From Blastobasis lacticolella (Eukaryota > Arthropoda > Insecta > Lepidoptera > Blastobasidae), in the NCBI GenBank assembly GCA_905147135.1, contig LR990055.1, forward strand, positions 4,403,001-4,467,000: a DNA stretch of 64,000 nucleotides, given 5' to 3'. Under the pieces are notes generated by a model. It had not been told where the DNA came from, did no database searches, and saw nothing but the letters and a program-made list of their open reading frames with translations. A program made the translations under genes and the position numbers. This document shows positions 42,825 through 54,869 of this stretch, in pieces. The stretch's first letter is position 1. Every line of letters starts with the position of its first letter.

Positions 42825-44867
42825 TAATAAATTACAGATGTAGTTGGCTAAAACCGAAAAAGTCATTTTATAAAGAAAAGTGTGTTTTTTATTTTATTTA
42901 TTTATTTAACCATTTATTGTACACAAGATTGTTACAAAACGATATGACAGAATATATCAGACACATCAGGCCAACTCACCTAACCAATTTGGCCTTTTTG
43001 TGCCAAATCACCTTATTTCCAAGCTAGCGACGTATTGGGAAGCACGTATATTAGGTACACAAATAATTTCATATTATATTATCCTAATTTTTTAGCTGAG
43101 ATATAAAAGACCCCAATAAGATCTAAACTCAACATGGAGCAGGCTTGATTTATCGCTATCTCTACATAGGTATACAGCTCCATGTGTACGTAAACCAACA
43201 CTCAGATTACTGAATACCAAACCAACACGGTAAAGAGAGAAAATCCCTTTAGAATTCCTCATAATTTCCCCAAGAAACCGTACTTAAACTCTGCATGTTA
43301 ATTTGGCCCATACTCTCGACGAAATTCAAAAGCGTTCGTTACAAATGAATTGAACGAAATAAGCTTAGTCATTCATTCGTTCGCATTCATTAATTAAGAT
43401 CACATGCGGAGGCTTAAACCAATCTTGAGAACAATTGGCTTTCGTCTGTGAATGTGGTGACCATGGTTTGTTTCCTAAAACGGTTTCACTCAGAAACGCG
43501 ACGTTTAAACGATCATTATTAATTGAAAAGTTTTTTTTAAATAGAGGGTGGCAGACGTGCAAGTAGCGGTTACCTGCACAGCTAGCATAAGTGTGCCCGC
43601 GACATGTCTCGCACCGCGAGAGAGCCTTTGTGTCCTTCTTTCAATACTAAGATGTTATAGCAGGATCCTGTCCCGACTTTTGTCGCTTATCGCGCGTGAG
43701 AGCATACTTGTAATAGCCGTGCTGATGGTAAGTCATCAAACCGCCCGCATGGATATCCGCAGCACTAGGGATTGTGGGTGCGTTGTATTCATGAATATTA
43801 TTCAAATTGTTTTTTGCTTATTCCAAAGAATCAATTCTAATTGCCAACTTAACATAATTAAACGCAATGCCAACTTTTTAGGATCAACTTAAGTATCGCC
43901 TAAAGTTTATTGCAATCAGACATAAGTACAGGTGCATAGGAAATCCTAGTGTTAGAAAGGAAAATAATATTAATTTTATTCGTTAGTTGTATAATAATTC
44001 GTTAGTTGTACATAATTAGTAGTTTTTATTGGACAAAATATTGTTATCCCATTTCACCCACGCATCGTGGCCTCACTACCGCCAAGACAACAAGACGTGT
44101 ATTACTCTTACTCAAAACTTTTGTATAGAATCCACGAAAGAAAGGAGGGGGTGCGCTGTGGGGTGGGAGGGGGTGGGGGCGCTAACGATAACACACTTGC
44201 GAACTCTTTTGTTTCATTTCGGGAATCGCAGACGGATCCACTTCGTACAGCATACACTGAGTTAAGGATGAGAGGAGTTTAATTTGCAAAAATAAAAAGA
44301 AGCTTACGAAATAAATATAATATTAATCAGTTTATTTCAGGCTAAAATATACAGATTTACATAAGTATAATGCCCATATATTGTTAGTAATTTTATGTAT
44401 GTATGTAATTGTATGTATATGTAGGCACTATTTGTATAGATCGCTTTAGGATCTAGAGTCTAGGTAGACAACTTTAGGGATCTCAGGGACAGCAGGGTTT
44501 TGTAACAAAATATTATGGGGAGCTGGATATAGTGTCAAGCAGAAGTTTTCATGAAAGCCCTTACCTCGGACAGCATAGAAATGAACGCCAATAAGGCTGC
44601 AATAAAGTGTTCATTCATCCATTCAATATTCAATAAAAAGGTGATGGTTAAACCTGAGCACTTCAATTATATCAATGACAACAACAAGAGCTAGTAACAG
44701 TCCACTGCCAGTCCTGTTTAGCCCACTTAAGTTTTGGAGATTATGACAGAATCTTTCACGAATATATAGAAACATCGGAAGGTTCCATTGGTTCTACATC
44801 AGTGTGAGGGTTTCCCATAATTTCCGCGGCTGGCAGGAGAGACATCACAGTATTGAAAACATACATT
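42825..44867. other. Intergenic; dispersed repeat at 43580-43730
   Basis: 43580-43730 matches 14905-15035. A G-rich patch lies near 44140-44180. Other sequence is AT-rich; a 114-codon frame at 43548-43892 has no domain. No gene recognised. Confidence 0.4.
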
Positions 44868-45178
44868 TCCTTTTCCTTTCCGTCATCGGGAAACGCGATT
44901 TGGGCGAACGCTTCATCATTATGTCGTGGATCTTCAACCACCAACTTTTATGCTGCGTACGGCTTCATCATTATGTCGTGGATCTTCAACTACCAACTTT
45001 TATGCTGCGTACGGCTAAGGAATGGAACACGTTGGCTGCGAGTGTGTTCCCTGATAATTATAATCTGGACGCCATCAAGGCTAGAGTGACAAGGCTGTTC
45101 CTAGACGGGCTTCATCTTCGGCTGCACTTACCAACCAGTAAAATGGTGGTCAAGTGCTGGCTAGTAATAAAAAAAAAC
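44868..45178 (+). mobile_element. Jockey/CR1-like LINE C-terminal fragment (family E) with tandem duplication
   Basis: The frame in 45000-45160 reads LRTAKEWNTLAASVFPDNYN, then LDAIKARVTRLF. The 'WNxLP/A..VFPdxYNL..fK' pattern is the usual C-terminus of these LINE polymerases. It ends with A9. A 52-bp segment is duplicated in tandem at 44911-45014. Confidence 0.8.
44911..45014. repeat. 52-bp tandem duplication
   Basis: 44911-44962 and 44963-45014 differ by one base that I can see (C/T near 44939). It breaks the LINE frame (52 is not a multiple of 3). Confidence 0.85.
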
Positions 45179-47536
45179 CCTGCTATCCATTTTCGGATCA
45201 ATAGAGATCCCAAATTAATTAGCTGCCATACGTGACAGTCGTCTCGTGATTGGATAGAATTTGTGTGCCTAATTCTACTTTTCCGGACACCACATGGCCA
45301 GAAAACGGGAAAAATAATATTTCACAAGCTCATCTAGTCGTCAACCTACCACCACATGATACAACCAACAACTACTTAGCGAAAAACACACGAAAAAAGT
45401 ATCCAAAAAAGAAAATGTCACGAACAAAAAACCCCTTTTCCCCCCAAAATTTATCCCGGGAATCTCTTAACAATGCTTAATAATGGTTTGGCGAAGTTAG
45501 CGATACGTTCATTAAGAGGCCTTTGTTCACCCGTGTTTGGGGAAGCAAAAATTATAACATACAGTGCATTGTGTGAGGGGTAAGTGCCGGGATGGTGGGT
45601 AGGGTTGCGCGCAATGGATGTTGCGGAAAGCTTTTTGTTTTTTTTTGTTCAAGTTCATACTTTTTGCCTAGCTACTGATGTCGGCGGTAAATAGTGAACG
45701 TCGGCTATTTTGCTTGTTACTTCATGCTATTCGGTTTTTGTACCGAAATTATTGACATTTCCACAAAAATCCAATTTTCCTAATCAAATTTAAACTATGA
45801 CGACACGATCAAACAAAAAAAAATGCCGTCTGTCGATAATTAATATCATTCAATTTATAAATTTAGTGATTGAAAAACATGCACCACACCTTTTATCTGT
45901 ACCTATAAATAAAAAAAAATTCCAGGGTATCCAGAGACAACTATCATTCATTACTACGGTCCTGAAAAAGCTTATCACCAGGGTTGCTTTAATTCAGTGC
46001 TATTACCGAGATATAAGAGACAGCCTTGAAAACCCACATGGGTACTTCAAAAAAAAGAAAATCTAAACCGCCAACCCTATAATATACAGCGTGATTTAAA
46101 TCTGTGTCGCAGCGCCACCGCTACAGTAGCGCCCGCACACAGGGTGTTGTAAATTCATTCGTGGGTAGAGAATAAATAAAATTGCGCCTCCAGATTTCAC
46201 CTCATACGTTCCGTTTTACGTATTCCGCGGAGATTTGGGTACGGATATAAATTCCTCTGTTGCACCCTAATCCTTATTTACATGGAGTGTAATAATAGAT
46301 TTCTTGTAACGTAATTTCAGGTATGTTATGTGTTTTTAAAACAGTAGTGAAAAACAGCATTTCTAATAGAAAACGGTAATCGTTGTCCATATTATAGATA
46401 GGTTGTTGTATAAGTTGGTACCTACTGCTCATAATGAGTTTGTTGTGTTTATAAAATTAAAAAAGAGGGTCTCTATTTTTTAATTTTTACACATCTGACC
46501 AGCTGTACCATATCACAAAATAACATAAACCGACCACTTTTCAGAAGCGCTTCTGTGGGACATGTAAAGGAGAATTTAAAAAATCAACAGAGTAATCTCT
46601 GGACTCACTAGTAATCGAAAGAATTGTTTGAAATTGTCACAAATCAATCACAATATCCGCTGTCGGGACTTCAGCGATGTTTTTCTATGCTCTTCAGTGA
46701 GTAGCATAGAAAGGAAGTATAGAATTAATTAATTATACTGCTGTCTGGTTTTTATTTAACAATAGCCACACCGTTGTCATGTAGTTTTACAATCTACAAT
46801 ATTAAAAATTAAAATAATGTAAAATCTAAACTGTTTAGCGAGTCCCTTAACGTATTAGTTAAGCTACTCCACAACAGGTGGCGTTAGTAGCTACGAAATG
46901 GGAGCAAAGCTTAGAACAGAAAAATCCAGTCCGTGGCGCGAGCAATGAGTTTCTCGTTAGCTCGTTTTATTTTGCAACTATTATAATGACAGTACACTAG
47001 TTTTGTTTTTGTGACGTACATTGTACTTATTCCTTATATAACTTTCATTACCAAAATTGTGATACCTAATTTTAAAGGCACAGAATTTCTTATAGATACA
47101 GGCAACCATAGTCAGTATATTAAGTGTATATAGTATATTATTCCCTTTAGTATAAAATGTATGTATATTTTTTGTATAATTCTAATGAAATTAGATCCGC
47201 CTGATGGAAAACGGTACCTAAATGTAGACAGTTCGAGAATTAAAGTTTCACTGGCAATCTTATTAGAGAGCTCTTTAGAAAAAGTTTCACGTCCATCTTA
47301 TGTTTTTCTATGAGAACGCAACCTAACCAAATTTCACGCCGATGAAGCCGTGGGCAAAAGCTAGTTGTAGACAATAAAAACTAGTTTGAAACAAATAATA
47401 AAAACTAGGTACGTGACTTGATTAACATTGTAAATACAAAAATATGTTTGGATGTTTATTAGGTACCTACTCCTTCACGATAACCTGTATTTTTTTCCAT
47501 TATTTCAGCCTATAGCCAAGGGTTAAAAGGTTTTTA
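45179..47536. other. Intergenic, little recognised
   Basis: No gene. A hairpin (TTTCTATGCT...AGCATAGAAA) lies at 46682-46712. Around 47340-47370 'gaagccgtgggcaaaagcta' resembles the CTAG-type end of another Helitron-like repeat. Confidence 0.4.
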
Positions 47537-47650
47537 CGGGGTCGGCAACGCGTGGGTGATGCCTCTGGTATTGCAAACGCCCATAGGCTGCGGTGACTGC
47601 TTAACATCAGGCAGGCCGTAAGCTTCTTTGCCACGTTGGAGGTATAAAAA
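47537..47650 (+). repeat. Dispersed repeat family D with poly-A tail
   Basis: 'tcggcaacgcgtgggtgatg', 'cataggctgcggtgactgct', 'catcaggcaggcc', then A10. Confidence 0.65.
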
Positions 47651-47708
47651 AAAAAGATTAACAAATAAAGCACGTGGAAACTATATTTAAAATCTGGGGG
47701 GCGATGCA

Positions 47709-47894
47709 GTGACATCTCAAATTCGACATTTTCTGTAGCCAAAAAACTGTATTAAAACGTCACTGAAATTGATTTTCGACAATATACGACTGTTGAAGAT
47801 AGTTGAGTTTGTATTTTTTGGCTGCAATAGATATTTCAATGTCATTATTAATGGAGATAAATGGCTAGAAAAAATGTCGAATTCGAGATGTCAC
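47709..47894. repeat. Long inverted-repeat MITE
   Basis: Starts GTGACATCTCAAATTCGACA; ends with the complement (TGTCGAATTCGAGATGTCAC, one mismatch). Inner blocks 'gtagccaaaaaact' and 'ttttttggctgc' also pair. A partial relative is at 47965-48085. Confidence 0.75.
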
Positions 47895-47964
47895 AGTGCG
47901 AGAATTAGGCCGTAGCCTTTAACTGTTGTATTTATCTGGTACAGGGGTCCAATTCTCCTACAAA

Positions 47965-48085
47965 TCTGTATTAAAATGTCACAGAAAACTATCATGAACG
48001 TTAGTTGAACGTCAAAGATAATTGAGAAAGCATAAACCCTCATGTGTTGAAAATACATTTTTTGGCTGCAATAGAGATTTCAGTG
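47965..48085. repeat. Partial relative of the 47709 MITE
   Basis: Shares 'tgtattaaaatgtcac', 'ttttttggctgcaatagaga' and 'tttcagtgacatt'. Confidence 0.5.
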
Positions 48086-48137
48086 ACATTATAAATTGAT
48101 ATTTCTGAATCAGAATAGGTCCACTGGGTCTCTATTT

Positions 48138-48308
48138 TCGCTGATATCGAGTCGTACGGTTTTCAATTTTGATTTTCGGCATGAACAATTCAATATTTCC
48201 CCATTTTTGAACCGTTCCGTCCGTTGCCAAAGTAATTAGAAAAATATTGAATTTTATTTCATGCTGAAAATTTAAATGAAAAACAGTTCGACTCGAAATG
48301 AGCGATTC
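48138..48308. repeat. Inverted-repeat MITE (family J), copy 2
   Basis: 'gattttcggcatgaacaatt' against 'aattttatttcatgctgaaa'. Relative of 18885-19080. Confidence 0.65.
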
Positions 48309-48309
48309 A

Positions 48310-48500
48310 CATATAAATAAATAAATAAATATTCGTGGACAAATTCACACCGCGCCATCTAGCCCCAAACTAAGCAAAGCTTGTACTGTGGGTGCTAGAT
48401 AACTGATATACTTTATAAATACTTTTTTAAATACATACTTATTATACATAGAACACCCAGACCCGTAACAGAAATTAAAATTCATCATTTCAATTTCTTT
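48310..48500 (-). repeat. SINE family B, tRNA head lost
   Basis: Minus-strand tail and body: (aaat)n, 'cgtggacaaattcacac', 'gcgccatctagcccc', 'gaacacccagacccgtaac'. Confidence 0.75.
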
Positions 48501-49019
48501 CATATAGGCCCCTGAATTTAAACGTTACATTATTTAGAAACATGTTACATGTGGTATCGGCTGTTTACAGTTTTACACATCAAGGTGACAAGTAATTAAG
48601 TACCTAGCTATACTAAAGCCTTGATACAGAAAAAAGCTCATAAAAAGTCAATAGAAGCCAACTATCAAAGCTAAACGGTATAGCCATACCAATTAATGCA
48701 ACAAGCCTATCTATACGCCGGCGCATCACTAGAACAATCGACTTATCGATAATCGATACAGCCACAATGTATCGATAACGATATTTTGACATGTTGACGT
48801 CTTATTAACAGAAGAACAGATAAACATGATATGGATGCTATTGTTGTTGTTTCTTTTTTGGTTTTGTAATTGACTATGAGAAGGCAATGTTCTAGATGAA
48901 GACAATGTGATTTCGTTTAGTGAGTAATTTAAAAGAGTGCAGTCTGTTTGTCATCTGTAGTTGTGTGTTAGTATGAGAGTTTAAATTGGCAGCTTGATTT
49001 CTTAAATTATCTCATAATT
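48501..49019. promoter_or_regulatory. Possible regulatory region with paired TATCGATA sites
   Basis: 48744-48783 holds two TATCGATA words (48744-48751, 48770-48777) plus further CGATA words. TATCGATA is the DREF-type element and CGATA is also bound by BEAF in flies. No adjoining gene is visible, so promoter or insulator function is inference only. Confidence 0.3.
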
Positions 49020-49200
49020 ATCATCATCATATCAGCAGAAAGACGCCCACTGCTGGGCATAGGCCTCCCCCAGAGATCTCCACAAAGGCCGATCCTGTGC
49101 CTTTCGCATCCAGCTGGTACCTGCGATCTTTACCAGGTCGTCGGTCCACCATGTTGAGGCCTACCCACGCTGCGTCTTCCGGTACGTGGAAGACGGTTCT
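49020..49200 (-). mobile_element. RTE-like LINE 3' end
   Basis: Antisense counterpart of 33100-33258: 'atcatcatatcagcagaaag', 'agagatctccacaaagg', 'ccagctggtacctgcgatct', 'tccggtacgtgg'. Confidence 0.8.
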
Positions 49201-49214
49201 TCCGGTTAACTTAT

Positions 49215-49375
49215 CTATCTATAGTATAAAACAAAGTCGATGCCGCCGTTTGTCTCTATGTATATACGAGTATGTATGTATTTATCTACGCTTAGATCTT
49301 TTAAACTACACAAAGGATTTTAATGAGGTTCTCAACATTAGATAGAGTGATTCAAGAGGAAGGCCTAATAGTTTA
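49215..49375 (+). repeat. Family F fragment
   Basis: 'tataaaacaaagtcgatgcc', 'ggattttaatgaggttctca', 'gattcaagaggaaggcc'. Confidence 0.55.
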
Positions 49376-49436
49376 TTATATATATTTCTTGTTATGTGTT
49401 AATATTATTATTACTTGAGTACTAACCAATGCTTTT

Positions 49437-49640
49437 ACAGCGAGGGAAAGAAAATTCGTGAGGAAACCTTCACATTCAGGCGAATGAATGCTTAGCAATG
49501 ATCCCATCTGGCCAGGTTCCCCTGGTAACAGGGTCACATAGGTCAGACGACAGTTGCTCTACTGTAATTTCGTGATCTGCCAGATCCCGGATCATTCAGG
49601 GCGGACCCCGGGCTCTTGCGCGCGAAAGCAACCCGGATAA
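49437..49640 (+). repeat. SINE family A, 5'-truncated
   Basis: 'ccttcacattcaggcgaatg', 'ccaggttcccctggtaacag', 'gcggaccccgggctcttgcg'. Confidence 0.75.
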
Positions 49641-49744
49641 GTGTGTTAACCTTTGTTATTTTTGTTTCACTTATTATTTAGTGATTGCAAGGCGATCGAT
49701 GTTGTTGTTTATTGTATTCACAATTATCTATTGACTGTAGGCAA

Positions 49745-50005
49745 TGATAGACGCACGTACTAGGGGGTAGCAGTCCGGACCTCATTCCGCGGGACCCGCG
49801 GAAGACCAGCGCCGCTGCTCATGCTGAGCGAGGTCCCTTTATCAACTGGGAGGGCCACAGCACGGCAATGCCAACTCGACATTTTTATAATGGCAACAAT
49901 TAGTTTGTAATTTTATGTGTTGATGTACATGTCTTTTTCTTTTTTTGTTTATGTTGTGTTGTGACGTTTCTAGTTATAATAAATGAGTTATTATTATTAT
50001 TACAA
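49745..50005 (+). repeat. LINE-type 3' UTR with AATAAA and (TTA)n tail
   Basis: GC-rich 'gaccagcgccgctgctcatg' and 'ctgagcgaggtccctttatc' start, ending AATAAATGAGTTATTATTA. Shares its first block with 37100-37200. Confidence 0.45.
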
Positions 50006-50449
50006 TGTAAATCGCGTAAGCGGTTGCTTTGTACGTTTGCTTTTGTATTGCCTAGGGAAGGGAGGCAAGCTAGTTGAAAAATAACATAACCATCGCCGGA
50101 AGACTCCCGATAAATACTCAAATATTTCCAAAACTACTGCACAGAATTTAAAATAGAATCATCTCGATTCGATTAAATCAATCTATCTAATTCGGGGGTT
50201 ACGATGTTACAGACAGACACACAGATACATGCGTCAAACCTCTCTTTTCGCGTCGATAGTAAATCATAACTATTTATAAGTAGTATCTATGGATTGTTAG
50301 TTCGTGTCGTTTCCCCTAATTCGGAATAGGCCAGGGAGTCTCATTAGCGGGTCAGAGATCGGCCGCGGCGTGACGCCGAACGCGGCCCGCTACCGCGGTA
50401 CGCAGCGCCCGTTATGGCAGGGCTGGTCAACTGGACCAGAGTTTTTTAT

Positions 50450-50560
50450 TTTATTTTAAGAGGTATAGAGCAGATAGACAAGCTAGCGGTCCACCTGATG
50501 GAAAGCTGTCACTGGCGCTTATGGACATCAGCGACACTAGAAAGTTGAAATTCTCGTTCA
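50450..50560. repeat. Degenerate SINE 3' module
   Basis: 'agcggtccacctgatggaaa' and 'cttatggacatcagcgacac' resemble the family D 3' module on the minus strand. Confidence 0.4.
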
Positions 50561-50576
50561 AGTCATTACAACGTGA

Positions 50577-50865
50577 CAAAAAATATGCGACGCGATCTTC
50601 TTAGTTGGCTGCCCTTAAAACTGTATTAATACTATTTAAGAGAAAAAATCTAGATTCAACGTGCGTATTTAATGATAAGCTGTTTCTTGACAGGCATTCA
50701 TTGTATTCTTGCACATTTGTTGACACAATGTACCAACAAATATGCGACGCGATCTTCACAGTTGGCTGCCCTTAAAAACCGTATTATCTATTTAGGAGAA
50801 AAATCTAGAGTTAACGTACTTAATGATAAGCAGTTTCTAGACAGGCATTCATTGTCTACGGCTTC
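50577..50865. repeat. Direct duplication, copies about 157 bp apart
   Basis: 50577-50704 and 50733-50855 both run 'atatgcgacgcgatctt', 'agttggctgcccttaaaa', 'aatgataagc', 'gacaggcattcattgt' in the same order. Diverged, so not recent. Confidence 0.8.
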
Positions 50866-52379
50866 ATTCATTGCCTGCCTGATGCCTTTTGTAAAAACAA
50901 TCCCAAACGTTGTCTATAAACAATCCCTGTATCTGATTTTCATCATATCGCCTCCTAATCGCATTGACAACCCCTGCTCGATTAACCGAAGCACGGTAAA
51001 AACGTAATTATACACACGAATGCGCATGATTCACGAAATATTTGAATACTGTATTACATACATTCGCCACGCTGAAGACTGTCTACCACTCTAAATTGAT
51101 CTTTAACACAGAGACGCTAAAGTTCAAATTCGATCGTCAGGTCCTAGGATTCGAATTTAAAATTTCGAACGAGTTTATGCAGAACGCAGCCGTTAAAAAC
51201 GGTTTCGTTCGAGACGATTTGTTTCGTATTATGACCGGCAGTGGGTCGATTTTTGTTGTTTGAGGTTATTTGCTGAAGGTTGGTCAACCTCATTGAGGAG
51301 GAGTGATGGCTGATGTGCAAGATGGCGTGGGAAACGTTCGTTTAGGAAACTGTGGGTACGAAGAGAGCGCAAACCCGTGATCGGTCCCGAGATACGGCTC
51401 AGCTCAGTTGTTTACTTTATTTTACTACAATGTAATAAATTATTCCTTATCCCGGGGCTTAGCTTATGATTTTCATAAATAGCAACGCTCTATGTAAGCT
51501 CGGATGCTATTAATATGGGTCGTTTTTAATGTAATCATGATTGTGTTTGGCTGGAGAGATATTTTGATTTGGAGCTAAGTATTTATTTTATTAAATGTTC
51601 ATTTTTGCAGAATTAATTTTTGGGTCCTAATTCTTAAATGCTTGTTATATACAGGTAAGTTTTAGCCGTAACGCAGACTTATAGAATAATACATCCTGAT
51701 GAATATTCCTTTATCACGTACACAAAGGAAATCTCTCAGTTTTCATCTTGGAAGTATTTTATTAAAGGGTATCTTCAAGTCTTTCTAACATTTTAGAGGC
51801 CAGCTTAAATTCCACTTTTGTATTAACCTAAGTTTATATTACTCACTAGAGTGCGCGAAAAATAACTTTGCTAAAATAAAACTAAATTTGACGGACATCT
51901 AACAAAAAACAACTCTGAACAAAATCAATGACACGGATACCAATAAGCAGAGTTATTACAGAGGTATAACTAAAAATTTCGGCAATCAATCCCAAGACAT
52001 ATCTCGCGATCTGAAATCACGTCGTGCTTTAATCCTTTCGATAATCGATTTGCACGCACGCGACCCCGCTACTTTGTATCGTACGTAAGGTCGACATTAT
52101 TCGTTCGAAAAACGCCTTTATGCGTATGTTGTTAAGGTCTTCTGGTTATGGTTTTGTAGCTTTGCGGTAATTTTGTCTAGTTCAAGACGCATGCGCGTTC
52201 GATTGTGACGACCACATCCTGCCCATTGCCCGATTCCAACCGAGATATCGATGGGGCATCGATGTTTTTATCGATCAACGTGTCTTCTGATACGTATCAT
52301 GTGCACGTGCACACGTACTTTTGGGCCATAATTGGGCCAGATTGGATTGTTGGCGAAGCGTGAATCGGCTTTTTTATAA
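50866..52379. other. Intergenic; palindrome/ATCGAT cluster at 52243-52313
   Basis: No gene recognised. Near 52245-52275 three ATCGAT words lie within about 32 bp. TGATACGTATCA (52288-52299) directly abuts TGTGCACGTGCACA (52300-52313), each a perfect palindrome, the second with a CACGTG E-box. Confidence 0.5.
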
Positions 52380-52480
52380 TAAAGGGAAGGAAACGTGCTG
52401 GCAGGTGCCCTGATGGTAAGTGGTCACCGCCGCCCATGGACATCCGCAATAGCAGGAGGGTCGCGAATGGTTTGCCGACC
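52380..52480 (-). repeat. Dispersed repeat family D
   Basis: 'ggcaggtgccctgatggtaa', 'ggtcaccgccgcccatggac'. Confidence 0.6.
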
Positions 52481-52499
52481 TAGTAGATATTCTGAATTT

Positions 52500-52690
52500 T
52501 TTTATTCCAGTGACAAACGAGCAGACAGTCCACCTGATGGTAAGCGGTAACTATCGCCCATACGATTCATGTATTTGGGTTTAGGCAACAAAAATGCATA
52601 GCCGCAGGTGTGATGAAGATGAAATGCCTCATGCCTGTAATTGCGCTGGCTACCTTAACCTTAAAACCGGAACACAAGAATACAAGCATT
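52500..52690 (-). repeat. SINE family C
   Basis: Minus strand: 'gtccacctgatggtaagcgg', 'ggcaacaaaaatgcatagcc', 'gcctgtaattgcgctggcta'. Confidence 0.75.
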
Positions 52691-53163
52691 CCTTTTAAGT
52701 ACCTCATATCATCTCATATCTCATATCATCAACACTCTATGTAGAGTATACCGTAGTCGCTAGTTCTAAAATCGGGTTCACGAGTACTAAAATACGAGAA
52801 ATAAATATGATTGGGCAATGAGGAGTTTTCCAGTAGGTATTGATAGTTGGTTTTAAAAAGCATCAATAGATGGCGCTCCTAAAATTTTGGTAATCTTTTT
52901 TGAATCTGTATGATGGTAGCAGTGATTTCATGCAGCCAACTAGTACTAAACTTAAAAATAAAATGTTTATGAATATAAACATAACTGTTAAAGGTTGAAC
53001 GAAATGTAAAAAGAAATATTTATAGAAGTTCACTATGTTCCATTATTATTACAACCTCTAAAATGGTTAAAAACTTGTCAAATAAAATATTATCCAATAC
53101 AACGTACCCAGTGTTTATATCCTGTTTGCTAAGAACCTATTTCAAGCGATTATCAATTACCAA

Positions 53164-53500
53164 AATTGTCGGGGCGCCATCTAGTGAGTGGTTAGGAATG
53201 CTTTAGATACCTATTGGAAAACTGCTCATTAATACAGCGCCATGTAAGTAGGCAAAGCTTGTGTGACAGAAAACTGATAAACTACTTATATATTTTTAAA
53301 TAGAAACATACTTATTATACATACTATACCCTTTGCATTATAAACTGTATTTTTATTTCCTGTAAATTGAAGCAATAAAGAGATTACAAACAAACAAAAA
53401 GAAACAAACCCGTAACAGAAATTAAAATTCATCATTTAAATTGATCCCGGGACCTCTGCTGGCAGACCAGCATGTTAACCAACTGAACCACTCAGATCGC
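53164..53500 (-). repeat. SINE family B interrupted by about 75 bp
   Basis: 'acagcgccatgtaagtaggc', 'ataaactacttatatatttt', then foreign sequence (about 53325-53405, with 'gcaataaagagattacaaac'), then 'cccgtaacagaaattaaaat' and the tRNA head 'gatcccgggacctctgc'. Confidence 0.7.
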
Positions 53501-53605
53501 CTCACAATATTTCACCACATCTCATAAAACACTCTGTTATGGGGCACTATCGATTGTTTATTCGTTATTGCCATTGCTTGAGCAATAACACATCGATATT
53601 CCATG

Positions 53606-53655
53606 CAAGTGCATGTGTGAGTGTATGTGAGTGTGTATGTGTGTGTGTGTGTTCA
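53606..53655. repeat. GT-rich microsatellite
   Basis: Imperfect TG repeat with a pure (GT)n core near 53638-53652. Confidence 0.8.
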
Positions 53656-54308
53656 CTGTAATTGTTGTCATTGAGTGGGCGTGGTCAGAGTGCTGGTACA
53701 GAAAATTGGTATCCTATGAAACCGTGACAGGCGGTAAGGTTAAGCCATGTTGCGGCGCAACTGTGATTTAGGTCTAACCTACAAACGTCTAACCTAACTG
53801 TCTAATGGGACAGCTGTCTTTGCACCTAATTAAGTGACTAGCCCAAATGCACGGATACGGCAATGTTATGAACTGGTAGTTGTGTAACGGAATGTGGTCA
53901 TTAATAATTGCATTGGTATTCTATTGTTATGTAGATTATTTGTTTGGAAAATTATGTTATCAGGTTAAACTGGGCTAATCTAAATTGGAGCACAAGTATC
54001 GAAGGAGCTTGTATATGGTTATTTAGCATTCAATTATGCTCGTGGCTTTGTCTGTGAGGTGTTGACAGTCCACCAAACCAATATTATTAACTAATCCTCC
54101 ATTTCTATACAGGAAACTGATAATTAATTTTGCTATGAAACCGTAATATTCAGACCGAAGAATTTAGAAGTAAGTCCGTAATAAACCATGTACCGTACTT
54201 AATAAAATTTGTAAGTTATACGCAAGACGAATAGCTGTCATTTTATGCCAGGTTGCCCTTAGTTGTAAAGTTGAGTACATACTCAATTTATTTATTCGTA
54301 TGGCATTA
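53656..54308. other. Intergenic, nothing recognised
   Basis: AT-rich, no gene. Confidence 0.4.
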
Positions 54309-54336
54309 ACGAATCGGATATTAATATCCGATTCGT
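54309..54336. repeat. Perfect 28-bp palindrome
   Basis: Two 14-bp halves, ACGAATCGGATATT and its exact complement, with no spacer. It lies about 30 bases beyond the stop of the LINE fragment at 54370. Confidence 0.9.
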
Positions 54337-54360
54337 AAATTTAACCTAGGCAATTAATGA

Positions 54361-54768
54361 ACACTAAAGCTACAAGTAAATATCTAAATTCTTCACCCAT
54401 TGGGCTGCGTTTTCATCAGGAGAGAACAAATCCAAAGAGTCTCCAGTGTATTTCCGCGTTGGACATTCGTGGATGACATGATGAATGGACTGCACAGGGG
54501 CACCGCAATCGCACGCTGGAGAGTCTCGCCAACCACACCTGAACATATACTCGCCGCAGAGTCCGTGCCCAGTTCTAAGCCTGTTCAACTGGCACCATTG
54601 TCGCCTCGGGGCCGAAAAACCTTGGGGCTTTTGTGTGGGGTCGTAGGTTGTTGGCACGAGCCTAGGTGGGTTAGCTTTCCATTCTTCCCTCCATTTCGTT
54701 CTCAGGTCGAACGGTTCACCCGTTCGCGTGATACTCAATAACACACAACAATACAATACAAACAAAAT
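54361..54768 (-). mobile_element. Jockey-clade LINE C-terminal fragment, open
   Basis: A 131-codon minus-strand frame (54765-54370) contains LNRLRTGHGLCGEYMFRCGW, then CDCGAPVQSIHHVIHECP. This is the C-terminal zinc-knuckle-like region that follows the reverse transcriptase in Jockey/X-element type retrotransposons. No polymerase catalytic motif is present. 5'-truncated but undisrupted, so relatively young. Confidence 0.85.
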
Positions 54769-54869
54769 AATTCCGAAACAATTTCATAATACCTTGATAT
54801 TTATTTAGGTACATAGCTTTGCTTACATACGTGAAGACACTAATGATTATCTACAAATTACCATCATCA

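Noticed and set aside
43548..43892. 114-codon frame as a gene
   Set aside because: Its first half lies in a dispersed repeat shared with 14905-15035.
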